From assembly GCA_038253885.1 (NCBI GenBank), contig JBBSGP010000050.1, positions 1-17,362 of the forward strand: 17,362 nucleotides of DNA. Direction: 5' to 3'. The notes under the pieces were generated by a model that was given only the letters and a program-made list of their open reading frames with translations, did not search any database and was not told the origin of the DNA. The first letter of the stretch is position 1; each line of letters starts with the position of its first letter. The stretch comes from JALZAQ01 sp038253885 (GTDB taxonomy: Bacteria > Gemmatimonadota > Gemmatimonadetes > Gemmatimonadales > Gemmatimonadaceae). Position numbers and translations under genes: made by a program. Below, in pieces: positions 6,960-15,735 of the stretch.

Positions 6960-8548
6960 CCGGACCCAGTCCCTCGGTCGCGGCGCGCCCCAGCGGCCAG
7001 CTGCGCAGCACCACCGGCCACGCGAGAACGGCCGAGGCGTGCACAATGGTGATTCTGGGCGGACTCGGCGATCTGACCCGCCGCAAGCTGCTTCCGGCCC
7101 TGTACAGTCTGGCGTGCGACGGCTTGCTCCCCGATCAGTTCGCGCTGCTCGGGGTCGGCCGCGACTCGCTCGACGACGCCGGCTACCGGGCGATTCTCCG
7201 GGATGCGCTCGGGAAATCGGATGAGGTGAAGAGCGTCGACGAGCCCGCGTGGACCCGACTCAGTCAGCGCATCCATTTCATCGGGGGGGACTTCGCGGAC
7301 GAGGACACATACACTCGTATGCGCGCGAAATTGACCGACATCGAGAGCGCACGGCCGGGCGGCGAGGCCAATCGGATGTTCTACCTCGCGGTTCCTCCCA
7401 GCATCTTCGAGATGATCGTCGGCCATCTCTCCTCGTCCGGACTGGCGCCGCGCACCGAGGGACCAGACGCTCGCCCGTGGGCGCGCGTGGTGGTGGAAAA
7501 ACCGTTCGGCCGGAGTCTGGCCACCGCTCAGGAGCTAAACCGGATGGTCCTCCGGCTGTTCACGGAGTGTCAGATCTACCGGATCGATCACTATCTCGGT
7601 AAGGAGACCGTTCAGAACCTGCTGGTCTTCCGCTTCGCCAACACAATCCTCGAGCCGCTCTGGAACAGAGAGTCCGTCGCCAACGTGCAGATCACCGCCG
7701 CCGAGACCGTTGGAGTGGAGCAGCGAGGAGGCTATTACGAAGAGGCCGGTGTCATTCGCGACATGTTCCAGAATCATCTCCTGCAGCTCGTCTCCTTGAC
7801 GGCGATGGAGCCGCCGTCACAGATGTCGGCCGACGCCGTGCGGGATGAGAAGGTGAAGGTGCTGCACTCGATTCGCTGGCTCACGCCGGAGACGATTCCG
7901 GCCGAGACGGTGCGGGCACAGTACGGTCCCGGGGCCGTCGACGGCCTGCCGCTTCCCGCATACCGGGACGAGCCCAATGTGGCGAAGGCCTCGGCGACGC
8001 CGACATTCGCCGCGGTCCGACTCAGCATCGACAACTGGCGGTGGAGCGGGGTGCCCTTCTACCTGCGCTCGGGGAAGCGCCTCGCCAGGCGCTCCTCGGA
8101 GATCGCGATTCAATTCAAGCGGCCACCCGTGCTGATGTTCGGGCACGAGACGGCGAGCGCCATCGAGCCCAACGCCCTCGTCATCCGGGTGCAGCCGAAC
8201 GAGGGAATCTCGCTCGGATTCGAGCTCAAATATCCCGGAGCAAAGCTGGCCCTCACACCGGAGATCGAGGTCGGCCGCGTCGCCATGGATTTCTCGTACA
8301 CGGAGGCGTTCGGCCAGGCGGGCTCGCCCGCCTACGAGACGCTGCTGCTGGATGTCCTGCTCGGCGACGCCACGCTGTTCACGCGCTCCGACGAGGTCGA
8401 GGCGGCGTGGCGGGTGATCGACCCGCTGATCAACTATTGGGAGGAGAATCGGCCGGACTCGCTTCCCCTCTACGCCGCTGGCAGCAACGGACCGACAGAA
8501 GCGGATGAGCTGCTCCAGCGAGATGGATTTACCTGGCGATCGCTGTGA
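6956..8548 (+). CDS. zwf: Glucose-6-phosphate 1-dehydrogenase
   Basis: The 530-residue enzyme oxidises glucose-6-phosphate to 6-phosphogluconolactone. The nucleotide-binding site reads ILGGLGDLTRRKLLP (Gly35-Asp39), with Arg in LLGVGRD after the second strand as expected for NADP use. The EKPFG block has Lys182. The substrate signature RIDHYLGKE spans residues 209-217, and RDMFQNHLLQ contains the probable catalytic His274. About 30 residues precede the Rossmann fold, longer than most Zwf; the internal ATG at residue 31 lacks a good ribosome site, whereas the ATG at 6956 overlaps the gnd stop. It is the last gene of the cyclase-HAD-gnd-zwf unit. Its final 20 bases overlap the convergent helicase gene at 8529-8548. 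Confidence 0.96.
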   Translation: MTGPSPSVAARPSGQLRSTTGHARTAEACTMVILGGLGDLTRRKLLPALYSLACDGLLPDQFALLGVGRDSLDDAGYRAILRDALGKSDEVKSVDEPAWTRLSQRIHFIGGDFADEDTYTRMRAKLTDIESARPGGEANRMFYLAVPPSIFEMIVGHLSSSGLAPRTEGPDARPWARVVVEKPFGRSLATAQELNRMVLRLFTECQIYRIDHYLGKETVQNLLVFRFANTILEPLWNRESVANVQITAAETVGVEQRGGYYEEAGVIRDMFQNHLLQLVSLTAMEPPSQMSADAVRDEKVKVLHSIRWLTPETIPAETVRAQYGPGAVDGLPLPAYRDEPNVAKASATPTFAAVRLSIDNWRWSGVPFYLRSGKRLARRSSEIAIQFKRPPVLMFGHETASAIEPNALVIRVQPNEGISLGFELKYPGAKLALTPEIEVGRVAMDFSYTEAFGQAGSPAYETLLLDVLLGDATLFTRSDEVEAAWRVIDPLINYWEENRPDSLPLYAAGSNGPTEADELLQRDGFTWRSL

Positions 8549-11500
8549 GCGTACGCGTCTCGTCCGCGCCGACGAGGGCACGGTTGGCCATTTCCCGATA
8601 ACGACAGAATGCGTTGGCCAACTTGATCTGCCTGGGGGTGCGGCACTCCGGCTCGAAGAGGCGCGGGCTGGTGACCAGGATGGCGGCGCAACGCGCGCGC
8701 GACGTCGCGACGTTCAGACGATTTGGACTGTAGAGGAACTCCATCCCGCGCGGTGCGTCCTCGGGCGTCGATGTGGCAGTCGAGTAGATGACGACCGGGG
8801 CTTCCTGTCCCTGGAACTTGTCCACTGTTCCGACGCGAACGCGCCACCCTCTCGCGCTCACCCGCTCCGCCAACCGGGTGACCTGCGCGTTGTAGGGCGC
8901 CACGATCAGCATGTCACCCGATGTCATCTGCGCTTCGTGCCCGTTCTGATCGACCCAGCTCACGCCGGGCGCTATCAGTCGCTCGACGAGCGCCTCGATC
9001 ACGCCGACTTCCTCATCGGATGAATTGCAATTGCCCTGATGAGCCACCTCCACTACCCACAAACCGTTGCCGTCGAATACGTGGGTGCCGGCGAGACGCT
9101 GATGCTCGAGGCCGCCCTTCGATTGGAGCCGCCCTTCGTAGAAGGTCTCGGAGGTGAATGAGCAGATGCTGGGAGGCAGGCGCCACGTCAGCTCGAGGAA
9201 GATCCCCCGATCCTTCGGAATCGTCAGATCCGGCCCCAGAATGTGCTTGAGGGCTGACGCATTCACACCCTCCGGATGACTCCCCTTCTGTGGTTGATCC
9301 AGCTGCTGCGGATCTCCCAGAAGGACGACGCTCTGTGTCGAGCGCGTGACGGCGATGACGTTGGCGAGTGACATCTGTCCCGCCTCGTCAACGAAGAGAA
9401 CGTCGACAACATCGGCGAACTCCGGCCGCGCCCACATCCATGCTGTTCCCCCCAGGACGTGCGCTTCTCCCGACTGCAGAAATTGGAGGGCCTCGGCATT
9501 GTTGCGTGTCGTCCGGATGGGCGACGCGCCCGTCGAGTCGTCGTCCTCCTCGCACTTGTCCGCGATCGCAACGGTCGCACCCGTGTCGTGCGCTCCCCTC
9601 GCGACAGCGTCCAGAAGATTACGGATGACGCTATGACTATTGGCGGTGACACCGACCTTTTTCCCCTGCGCGACCAGAGCGCAGATCATCCGGGCGCCGG
9701 TGAACGTCTTGCCGGATCCCGGAGGTCCTTGGATCGCCAGAACTGTCTCGTCGAGGTCGCCGGCGATTCGAACCGCTAGATCTCCGGCGGCCTCTCCCGC
9801 ATGCGCCACGAATGGGCTTGAGCGGAGCCGGGGCGGACGCGCCTTCAGAAGTTGACGAGCCGCCGCGTACCGCCCGCCTGCGTCAGCGGTGATCGAGCCG
9901 GCATCGGCCACGCTCTGGGCGATCTCGAGAATCGCCTTCTCTTGATGCTCGGACGAGACGTGATCGTGGACAAAGACCGCGGTCGGATGCGCATCCGCCC
10001 CGCCGGGCCCTTTGCGCACGTCGACGGTCCGCTGCAATCGATCCACCGCATCGACTTTTCCGAACGTATCACCGTTCTGCAGCTTCAATGTGCTCTTCGG
10101 CCCTATCTCCATCTCCTGAATCGGATACCGATATCGGTCGATGACCGATCCGGTCGGCTTCCCCGTCTTCTTGTTCCGAACGGCGCTCACTCTTGCGATG
10201 TGGACGAGCCCGGAGAGCGCTTTTGGCTCATCGATAAGGTCTTCCTCGGGTAACTCTCGGAGACGGTAGTACTCCCACCAGGATGCCTTGTCTTCGCGCC
10301 GGTGCCAGTCGAGCAGGTATGCAAGAAGCCAGCGAGCATGCTGGTCTGCGCTCTGCTCGTCCCGATCGTCAGGCACATCGGCCAACAGGCGCTTCCGGAG
10401 CTCGTCGACGCGCTTTGCGCGATCGTCGAGATGTTCCGACGGCTCTCCATCCTGCGTCGCGGGCCGGCTGACCGTGACGCCAGTCGCCGCGAGCTCCGAT
10501 CTCAGGCTCTCCAGCCAATCGCGAAGACGCTGCGTCGAGACGCAATCGTCTCTGTTGTAGCCTTCGACGACGTCGCGCACTTCCTGCGAGAGGAGATCTG
10601 GAGAACCCAATTCCAGAGCCTGCTCCATGTCGGACAGTCCGACTCTCGCGCTGGCCAGATCGATCGCGCGCTGGAAGCCATAGAAGATCTCGAGATTCTT
10701 GATCGAGTAGCGCTCGACACCCGCCATGACGCCCTGCCGGACCACGGCGTAGAGATCCACGAAGCGGCCGGCGCGGAGCATCCGGTCGAGCTCCTCCTCG
10801 CGCGTCGCGTAGCGTCCCATCAATCGCTTGAACGCCGCGGGCTCGTACGGGGCGTAATGGTAGACATGCATCATCTCGTCCGCCTTCCATGCCGCCGAGA
10901 TGAGATCGATGACTGTTTCGAAGGCTCGCCGCTCTTCCGTCCCGGTGAACGCCCAGAAGGGCCGATAGCGGAGCGATCCATCCACCGCCACCGTCACGAC
11001 GCCGAACAAATATTCGCGTCCACCCTCGGTGGCGAACGGGTCCCCCTCCAGGTCGAGGAACACGTCGCCCGGCGACGGTTCGGGCAAGCGGCCCAGCCCC
11101 ATCCCTGGCTCGAATGTTCTCAACTCATAGAGCGGCGGGATCCTGGCGGCGGACTCGTGCTGGAGTCGCGCCTGCTCGCGCACTCGGATGTAGCTATCGG
11201 CGTGGCCGCGACTCGGTTTGAATGGCAACGGTAGAGGCAGCGCGGCCAGTCCGGCCAGAGTGCGAACCTGGTGGGATTCCAGCTCGCGCCGTTGCAGTCG
11301 AGAGATGCCGGCGACGAGCGACAGGTGGTTGTCACGCCTCCGCTTGTCCCTGCACACCCGGAACCAGGCGCAGACCTCGCAATGGTCCACCGGCTCCGGA
11401 TAATTGGCAGCCGCGATGGCTTCATGATCGAGAGCGACCGTCGCCTCCATCTGCCCCCGAGTGAAACGGAAGTACGCGGCGTAGTCGTCGACCCGGTAGC

Positions 11501-12035
11501 TCTGCACCTTGCGATCCGCCTCCGGCGTTACCACGTAGAAGTACTCTGGCCTCACCCCCTGAGCGATGGCCAACATCTCGGAGTAGAGACTCAGCTGGAG
11601 AATGGTGCCCGCCCGGGTATCGCGCGCGAGCTTGGTGTCGCGGATCTCATACGACCAGCCACCGAAACGGCTCGGCTTCTCCACACGCGTCATCACATCG
11701 GGGAGACCGAACCATCGACCGTCCCGGAGAGCCCCCTGGACGATCACGTCGGCGCCCGAGCGCATCGCCTCCAGAGTCCTGTCACCCGCGCCGTCGCGAT
11801 CCTCGAGCTCGGTGAGATCCATGATGCGCCGTCCCCCCTCCCGAAGGGATTCGACGTAGTCGCGCTCGTGCTGGCGGCCGCGCGCGAACAGGAGCTCACG
11901 GAGCGGATCGTGCCACACCGGCTTCACGCCCTTGCCATACGCCACGGCCATCTCGAGCGCGGTCAGGTGCCGGCAGCTCAGGAAGTGGGAGAGGTCCGTG
12001 GCGGAGAGTGACAGCTCGTTGCCGGAAACTCGCAT
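8529..12035 (-). CDS. TM0106-type RecB-like nuclease / RNase H-like / SF1 helicase fusion
   Basis: The 1168-residue protein has three nucleic-acid modules. (1) Residues 1-230: a RecB-like nuclease with Asp113, the E-x-x-D-x-K core (Glu130, Asp133, Lys135) and Gln147, framed by Cys21 and Cys219/222/228, a likely Fe-S clamp as in AddB/Cas4. (2) About 320-500: an RNase H-like DEDD-type domain starting FLDLEGDP (Asp328, Glu330), with later DLYAVVR and YNRDDC blocks. (3) About 730-1140: a DNA2/NAM7-like SF1 helicase with Walker A GPPGSGKT (Lys776), Walker B FVDEAGQ (Asp883, Glu884), LLGDPQQLDQP, TWRLPPSI, TVDKFQGQE and NVATSRAR. The layout fits the TM0106/TIGR03491 group, annotated as putative nuclease with no settled function. 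It lies 38 bp after the RNB gene on the same strand. The ATG at 12035 has only a weak ribosome site. Activities are inferred from motifs. Confidence 0.9.
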   Translation of the reverse strand: MRVSGNELSLSATDLSHFLSCRHLTALEMAVAYGKGVKPVWHDPLRELLFARGRQHERDYVESLREGGRRIMDLTELEDRDGAGDRTLEAMRSGADVIVQGALRDGRWFGLPDVMTRVEKPSRFGGWSYEIRDTKLARDTRAGTILQLSLYSEMLAIAQGVRPEYFYVVTPEADRKVQSYRVDDYAAYFRFTRGQMEATVALDHEAIAAANYPEPVDHCEVCAWFRVCRDKRRRDNHLSLVAGISRLQRRELESHQVRTLAGLAALPLPLPFKPSRGHADSYIRVREQARLQHESAARIPPLYELRTFEPGMGLGRLPEPSPGDVFLDLEGDPFATEGGREYLFGVVTVAVDGSLRYRPFWAFTGTEERRAFETVIDLISAAWKADEMMHVYHYAPYEPAAFKRLMGRYATREEELDRMLRAGRFVDLYAVVRQGVMAGVERYSIKNLEIFYGFQRAIDLASARVGLSDMEQALELGSPDLLSQEVRDVVEGYNRDDCVSTQRLRDWLESLRSELAATGVTVSRPATQDGEPSEHLDDRAKRVDELRKRLLADVPDDRDEQSADQHARWLLAYLLDWHRREDKASWWEYYRLRELPEEDLIDEPKALSGLVHIARVSAVRNKKTGKPTGSVIDRYRYPIQEMEIGPKSTLKLQNGDTFGKVDAVDRLQRTVDVRKGPGGADAHPTAVFVHDHVSSEHQEKAILEIAQSVADAGSITADAGGRYAAARQLLKARPPRLRSSPFVAHAGEAAGDLAVRIAGDLDETVLAIQGPPGSGKTFTGARMICALVAQGKKVGVTANSHSVIRNLLDAVARGAHDTGATVAIADKCEEDDDSTGASPIRTTRNNAEALQFLQSGEAHVLGGTAWMWARPEFADVVDVLFVDEAGQMSLANVIAVTRSTQSVVLLGDPQQLDQPQKGSHPEGVNASALKHILGPDLTIPKDRGIFLELTWRLPPSICSFTSETFYEGRLQSKGGLEHQRLAGTHVFDGNGLWVVEVAHQGNCNSSDEEVGVIEALVERLIAPGVSWVDQNGHEAQMTSGDMLIVAPYNAQVTRLAERVSARGWRVRVGTVDKFQGQEAPVVIYSTATSTPEDAPRGMEFLYSPNRLNVATSRARCAAILVTSPRLFEPECRTPRQIKLANAFCRYREMANRALVGADETRTLTAIAR

Positions 12036-12073
12036 GGATCGGAAGCTACCGCGCTCCAGTACGCAGCAACACG

Positions 12074-13537
12074 TTACCGGGCGAAGTCGATGAACCCCTT
12101 CTCTGCATCCGCGCGAACGAGCGTGACCCGAACCCGGTCACCGACATCCAAGCCGCCGCTTCCCCGGACCACCTTCCCTTCCACCGGCGGCACGAGTGTG
12201 CGCACGTAGGTTCCCTTCTCCGATGCGCCTGTGACGATCGCGTCGAAGGACTGGCCCACCCGGTCACCCAGGAGCTGCGCCGCCGACTTCTTTCGGATGA
12301 GTCTCTCGACCTTCTTGGCCGCATCTTCCATCAGCGTGCATCGCTTGGCGATCGCGTCCAGCTCGTCATCCGAGTAGGCGGCGGCGGTATGCTTCTCCAC
12401 GCCCTTGAGTAGGCGCTGCATGACAAGGTCGGCAAAGCGACGGTTGGGCGCCGTGGTGTGCGAGTAATCCTCCGCCGCCAGCCCGAAATGACCGCCACTC
12501 GGCTCGCCGGCGCGATCGAGCACGTACTCTCCCGGACCCATCAGCTTCACGATCGAAAGGGAGAGATCGGGGAAATGGTCGGGATCCGCGACCCGACGCT
12601 TCGACAGAAACCGGGCGAGCGCTCCCGAGTCCGGGTCCGGTGGCAGCGATTCGCCCATGTCCCCGGCGAGCTTCACGATGCGGTTCCATCGCGCCGGAGC
12701 CTTCACCACCCTGCGGATGCTCGACGATCCCTTCGACTCGAGAAACTGCGCCATCGCGACGTTACCGGCGATCATGAAGTCCTCGATCAGGTCGCGTGCC
12801 ACGCTCTTGGGCGTGACCCGCAGGTCGGTGATCACACCGTCCTTCGCGACCGGCGTCGCCTCGATCGTCTCGAGCTCCAACGCGCCTCGAGCGACGCGCT
12901 GGCGGCGCAGAGCTCGGGCAGCCGAATTCTGCAGCCTGAGCTGTCGCTGGAGCGACTCAGACGCTGCCACCTTCGCCGGTGCCTCGCCGCTCCCGTCGAG
13001 CCACCCGGCCACCGAGTCATAGTCGAGCTGCGCTCGGTTGACGAGCAGCGCCCGGTACACGTCGTGCGACGAAACGACGCCGTCCTCGGTGACGTCGAGC
13101 TCGATCACGATGGCAAGCCGCTCTTCCCCCTCGTTGAGGGACGTCAGTCCGGTGGATATCGCCTCCGGCAGCATCGGGAAGATCGAGACACCGGTGTACA
13201 CCGACGTGGTATTGACACCGGCATGCCGGTCGAGCGGCGAGCCACTGCCCAGCAGCGAGTCCACGTCGGCGATACCGACGAGCACGCGGATGATGCCGCC
13301 GGGGAGCTGTTCGGCGACCTCGACCTGATCGAGATCGCGCGACTCCACATTGTCGATCGAGGACCACACGAGCCCGCGAAGATCGCGGGCATCCACCCCA
13401 TCGAGCGCTCCGGCTCCCCGGCCCTCCAGGGCGCGAAGCTGCTCGCGCGCCTCCGGTGACAGATCGGGCTCGAATCCCGCTTGCACCATCGCCTCTCGCG
13501 CGGCGGCGCGAAGGTCCACCAGCTTCCGTACGCTCAT
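12074..13537 (-). CDS. RNB-domain (RNase II/R family) exoribonuclease
   Basis: About 487 residues, shorter than RNase R (about 800) or RNase II (about 640). The RNB domain shows WSSIDNVESRDLDQVE (Asp62, Asp68, Asp70, then Gln71), GIADVDSLLGSGSPLD, YTGVSIFPMLP and YSHTTAPNRRFADLVMQR. In RNase II/R the first stretch normally ends in two Asp, so the last acidic residue is replaced by Gln. The C-terminus (about 410-487) resembles an S1/OB RNA-binding domain with a GTYVR strand and GDRVRVTLV. No N-terminal cold-shock domains are present. The enzyme would degrade RNA 3' to 5' in the cytoplasm. The frame opens at ATG 13606, but that would leave no promoter room before the divergent gene at 13615; the ATG at 13537, with GGGAG upstream, starts MSVRKLVDLR and is preferred. 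It is followed at 38 bp by the helicase-nuclease gene. Confidence 0.88.
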   Translation of the reverse strand: MSVRKLVDLRAAAREAMVQAGFEPDLSPEAREQLRALEGRGAGALDGVDARDLRGLVWSSIDNVESRDLDQVEVAEQLPGGIIRVLVGIADVDSLLGSGSPLDRHAGVNTTSVYTGVSIFPMLPEAISTGLTSLNEGEERLAIVIELDVTEDGVVSSHDVYRALLVNRAQLDYDSVAGWLDGSGEAPAKVAASESLQRQLRLQNSAARALRRQRVARGALELETIEATPVAKDGVITDLRVTPKSVARDLIEDFMIAGNVAMAQFLESKGSSSIRRVVKAPARWNRIVKLAGDMGESLPPDPDSGALARFLSKRRVADPDHFPDLSLSIVKLMGPGEYVLDRAGEPSGGHFGLAAEDYSHTTAPNRRFADLVMQRLLKGVEKHTAAAYSDDELDAIAKRCTLMEDAAKKVERLIRKKSAAQLLGDRVGQSFDAIVTGASEKGTYVRTLVPPVEGKVVRGSGGLDVGDRVRVTLVRADAEKGFIDFAR

Positions 13538-13614
13538 CTGTCGCTCATCTCCCGTGTCACGGCCCATGGTTTGCGGCGTCTTGCTCTTACCCGGCGTCGC
13601 GCGCATTTTCGCGC
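13538..13614. promoter_or_regulatory. Divergent promoter region with a hairpin next to the xdhA start
   Basis: This 77 bp spacer lies between the minus-strand RNB gene and the plus-strand xanthine dehydrogenase operon. At 13599-13614 there is a perfect 5-bp GC stem (GCGCG/CGCGC) with a six-base loop CATTTT, ending one base before the ATG at 13615. No Shine-Dalgarno sequence is seen for that ATG. No convincing -35/-10 boxes are found. A regulatory role is an inference. Confidence 0.35.
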
Positions 13615-15735
13615 ATGAAGCCGACGAGCGTACCGACTTCGGTCGGTCGGTCCGTCGCCCGAAAGGATGGCTGGGCGAAGGCCGCCGGTACTGCCCGCTA
13701 TATCGATGACATCACGATGCCGGGCATGCTCCACGGCCGCACCATTCGCTCGACCGTGCCCAGCGGCAGGATTCGCGCCGCGCGGCTCGACTTCGATCCC
13801 GCGGGCTTCACCATCGTCGTGTGCACCGACATCCCGGGGCGCAATGTCATCGCTCTCATCGAGGATGATCAACCCTGCCTCGTCGAGCGCGACGTACGAC
13901 ATCTGGCCGAGCCCATTCTCCTCCTGGCGCACGCCGATCGCGATCGACTCCTCTCCGCTCGTGTGGAGATCGAGTACGACGTCACCCCGCCGGTTCTCGA
14001 TCCGCTTCTCGCCTCCACTCTGCTCAAGCGATTGCGCATCGAGAAAGGGACCCTCGAGCAGGGTTTTGACGAGGCGGATCTGATCGTCGACGGCGAGTAT
14101 CGGACGGGTCATCAGGAGCACGTCTACATCGAGACCAACGGTGTCATCGCGTATCCCGAGCGGGGTGGCATCACCGTGCGTGGCTCGCTGCAATGCCCGT
14201 TCTACGTGCAGAAGGCTCTCAAGACGCTGCTGGCGCTCCCCGCGCATCTCGTGCGGGTGATCCAGGAAGAGACGGGCGGCGGCTTCGGGGGCAAGGAGGA
14301 GTATCCATCGATGATCGCGGCCCACGCCGCGCTTCTCGCGCTCAAGGCGCGGCGGCCGGTCAAGATGGTGTACGATCGTGTCGAGGACATGCTGGCCACG
14401 ACCAAGAGACACCCTTCCATCGTGCGGCACCGCACGGGCGTCACCCGTGATGGACGTCTCACCGCCATGGACATCGAGATCATCATGGATGGCGGCGCGT
14501 ACGTGACGCTCAGTCCGGTCGTGCTGTCCCGTGGAGCGATCCACGCCGCCGGACCGTACCGCTGCGACCACGTGCGTATCGACGGGAGAGCGGTGATGAC
14601 GAATACTCCCCCGAACGGTGCCTTTCGCGGCTTCGGCGCACCGCAGACGCAGTTTGCCACCGAAGTCCATATGGATCGGATCGCCGAGGCGCTCGGCTTG
14701 GATCCCGTGCTTCTGCGGGAGAGGAACGCCCTGCGGCCCGGGGATTCCACTGCCACCGGCCAGCTGATGAAAGAGGACTGTAGCGCGCTCGAAGTCCTGC
14801 GCGAAGCGGTGCGACGCACCAGCTTCGATGAGAAGCGCCGCGCGTACCGGGGGACGCACCGGGGAATCGGCCTCGCGCTCTTCTACCACGGCTCCGGCTT
14901 CACCGGCAGCGGCGAGGTGACGCTGGCGTCGAAGGCCGCGCTCGAGCTGACGTCCACCGGCGTTCGCATCCTGGTCGGGAGCACCGAGATCGGTCAGGGT
15001 ACGCGCACGATGCACGCACAGATCGTCGCCGATGCTCTCGGCGTTCCCTACGAGAGCGTCGAAGCGGCGCAGCCGGACACAGGCGCCGTGCCGGACAGCG
15101 GCCCCACCGTCGCGTCTCGCACCTGCATGGTCGTCGGGAGAATCCTCCAGCGCTGCGCGGAAGAGATGCGACAACGGCTGGGAAACCTCTCCCCGGCGGA
15201 CTACTACGCGCAGCACGGCCGGCTCATGATCGAGCGCGAGTACGAGAAGCCCGCCGATGTCACCTGGGACGATGCCAGCTATCGCGGCGATGCGTACGCT
15301 GCCTACGGCTGGGGCTGCGATGTCGCAGAAGTGGAGCTGGATCCAGACAGCTACGAGATCCGGCCCACCGCGATCACCGCGGTCCAGGAGATCGGCCGCG
15401 CGATCCACCCCGGCCTCGTGGCCGGACAGATCGAGGGCGGCACGGCCCAGGGTATCGGCTACGCGCTCCTGGAGCGTGTTGTCATGCGCGACGGCGGAAT
15501 GGCCAACGCGCAGCTCACGAACTACATCATTCCCACGACGCTCGACACGCCTCCGATGCAGGTCGTCATCCTCGAGAGGGCGGGCGTTCACGGTCCCTTT
15601 GGCGCCAAAGGTATCGGTGAGATGCCGATTGACGGACCTGCGCCCGCTCTGGTCAATGCCATCCGGAGCATGGGACTCGACGTCCGATCCATCCCGGCGA
15701 CGCCCGAGCTGATCATGGAGCTCACGTGCGGCTGA
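13615..15735 (+). CDS. xdhA: Xanthine dehydrogenase, molybdenum-binding subunit
   Basis: The 706-residue large subunit of a molybdenum hydroxylase carries the small N-terminal aldehyde oxidase/xanthine dehydrogenase domain (about 17-120), starting GWAKAAGTARY, and two molybdenum-cofactor domains. GGGFGGKE (residues 221-228) ends in Glu228, NGAFRGFGAPQ holds Arg338, and GAKGIGE holds Glu669. By motif alignment these match bovine Glu802, Arg880 and Glu1261, so both purine-orienting residues and the catalytic base are kept. This favours hypoxanthine/xanthine over aldehydes. GSTEIGQGT and PDSGPTVASRT are further cofactor contacts. The enzyme oxidises hypoxanthine and xanthine to urate in the cytoplasm. 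Its TGA overlaps the GTG of the 2Fe-2S subunit by 10 bp, and allantoinase follows in the operon. The frame extends up to 13456, but that part overlaps the RNB gene and lacks domain sequence. Confidence 0.93.
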   Translation: MKPTSVPTSVGRSVARKDGWAKAAGTARYIDDITMPGMLHGRTIRSTVPSGRIRAARLDFDPAGFTIVVCTDIPGRNVIALIEDDQPCLVERDVRHLAEPILLLAHADRDRLLSARVEIEYDVTPPVLDPLLASTLLKRLRIEKGTLEQGFDEADLIVDGEYRTGHQEHVYIETNGVIAYPERGGITVRGSLQCPFYVQKALKTLLALPAHLVRVIQEETGGGFGGKEEYPSMIAAHAALLALKARRPVKMVYDRVEDMLATTKRHPSIVRHRTGVTRDGRLTAMDIEIIMDGGAYVTLSPVVLSRGAIHAAGPYRCDHVRIDGRAVMTNTPPNGAFRGFGAPQTQFATEVHMDRIAEALGLDPVLLRERNALRPGDSTATGQLMKEDCSALEVLREAVRRTSFDEKRRAYRGTHRGIGLALFYHGSGFTGSGEVTLASKAALELTSTGVRILVGSTEIGQGTRTMHAQIVADALGVPYESVEAAQPDTGAVPDSGPTVASRTCMVVGRILQRCAEEMRQRLGNLSPADYYAQHGRLMIEREYEKPADVTWDDASYRGDAYAAYGWGCDVAEVELDPDSYEIRPTAITAVQEIGRAIHPGLVAGQIEGGTAQGIGYALLERVVMRDGGMANAQLTNYIIPTTLDTPPMQVVILERAGVHGPFGAKGIGEMPIDGPAPALVNAIRSMGLDVRSIPATPELIMELTCG

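Noticed and set aside
10302..11234. A 310-residue open frame on the plus strand
   Set aside because: It is antisense to the RNase H-like part of the helicase-nuclease gene and shows no family pattern.
12458..13459. A 333-residue open frame on the plus strand
   Set aside because: It is antisense to the RNB gene, His/Arg-rich, with no domain and no ribosome site.
13534..15591. A 685-residue open frame on the minus strand
   Set aside because: It is antisense to xdhA, which has all molybdenum-cofactor motifs. The antisense protein is rich in Arg, Asp and His with no recognisable fold.
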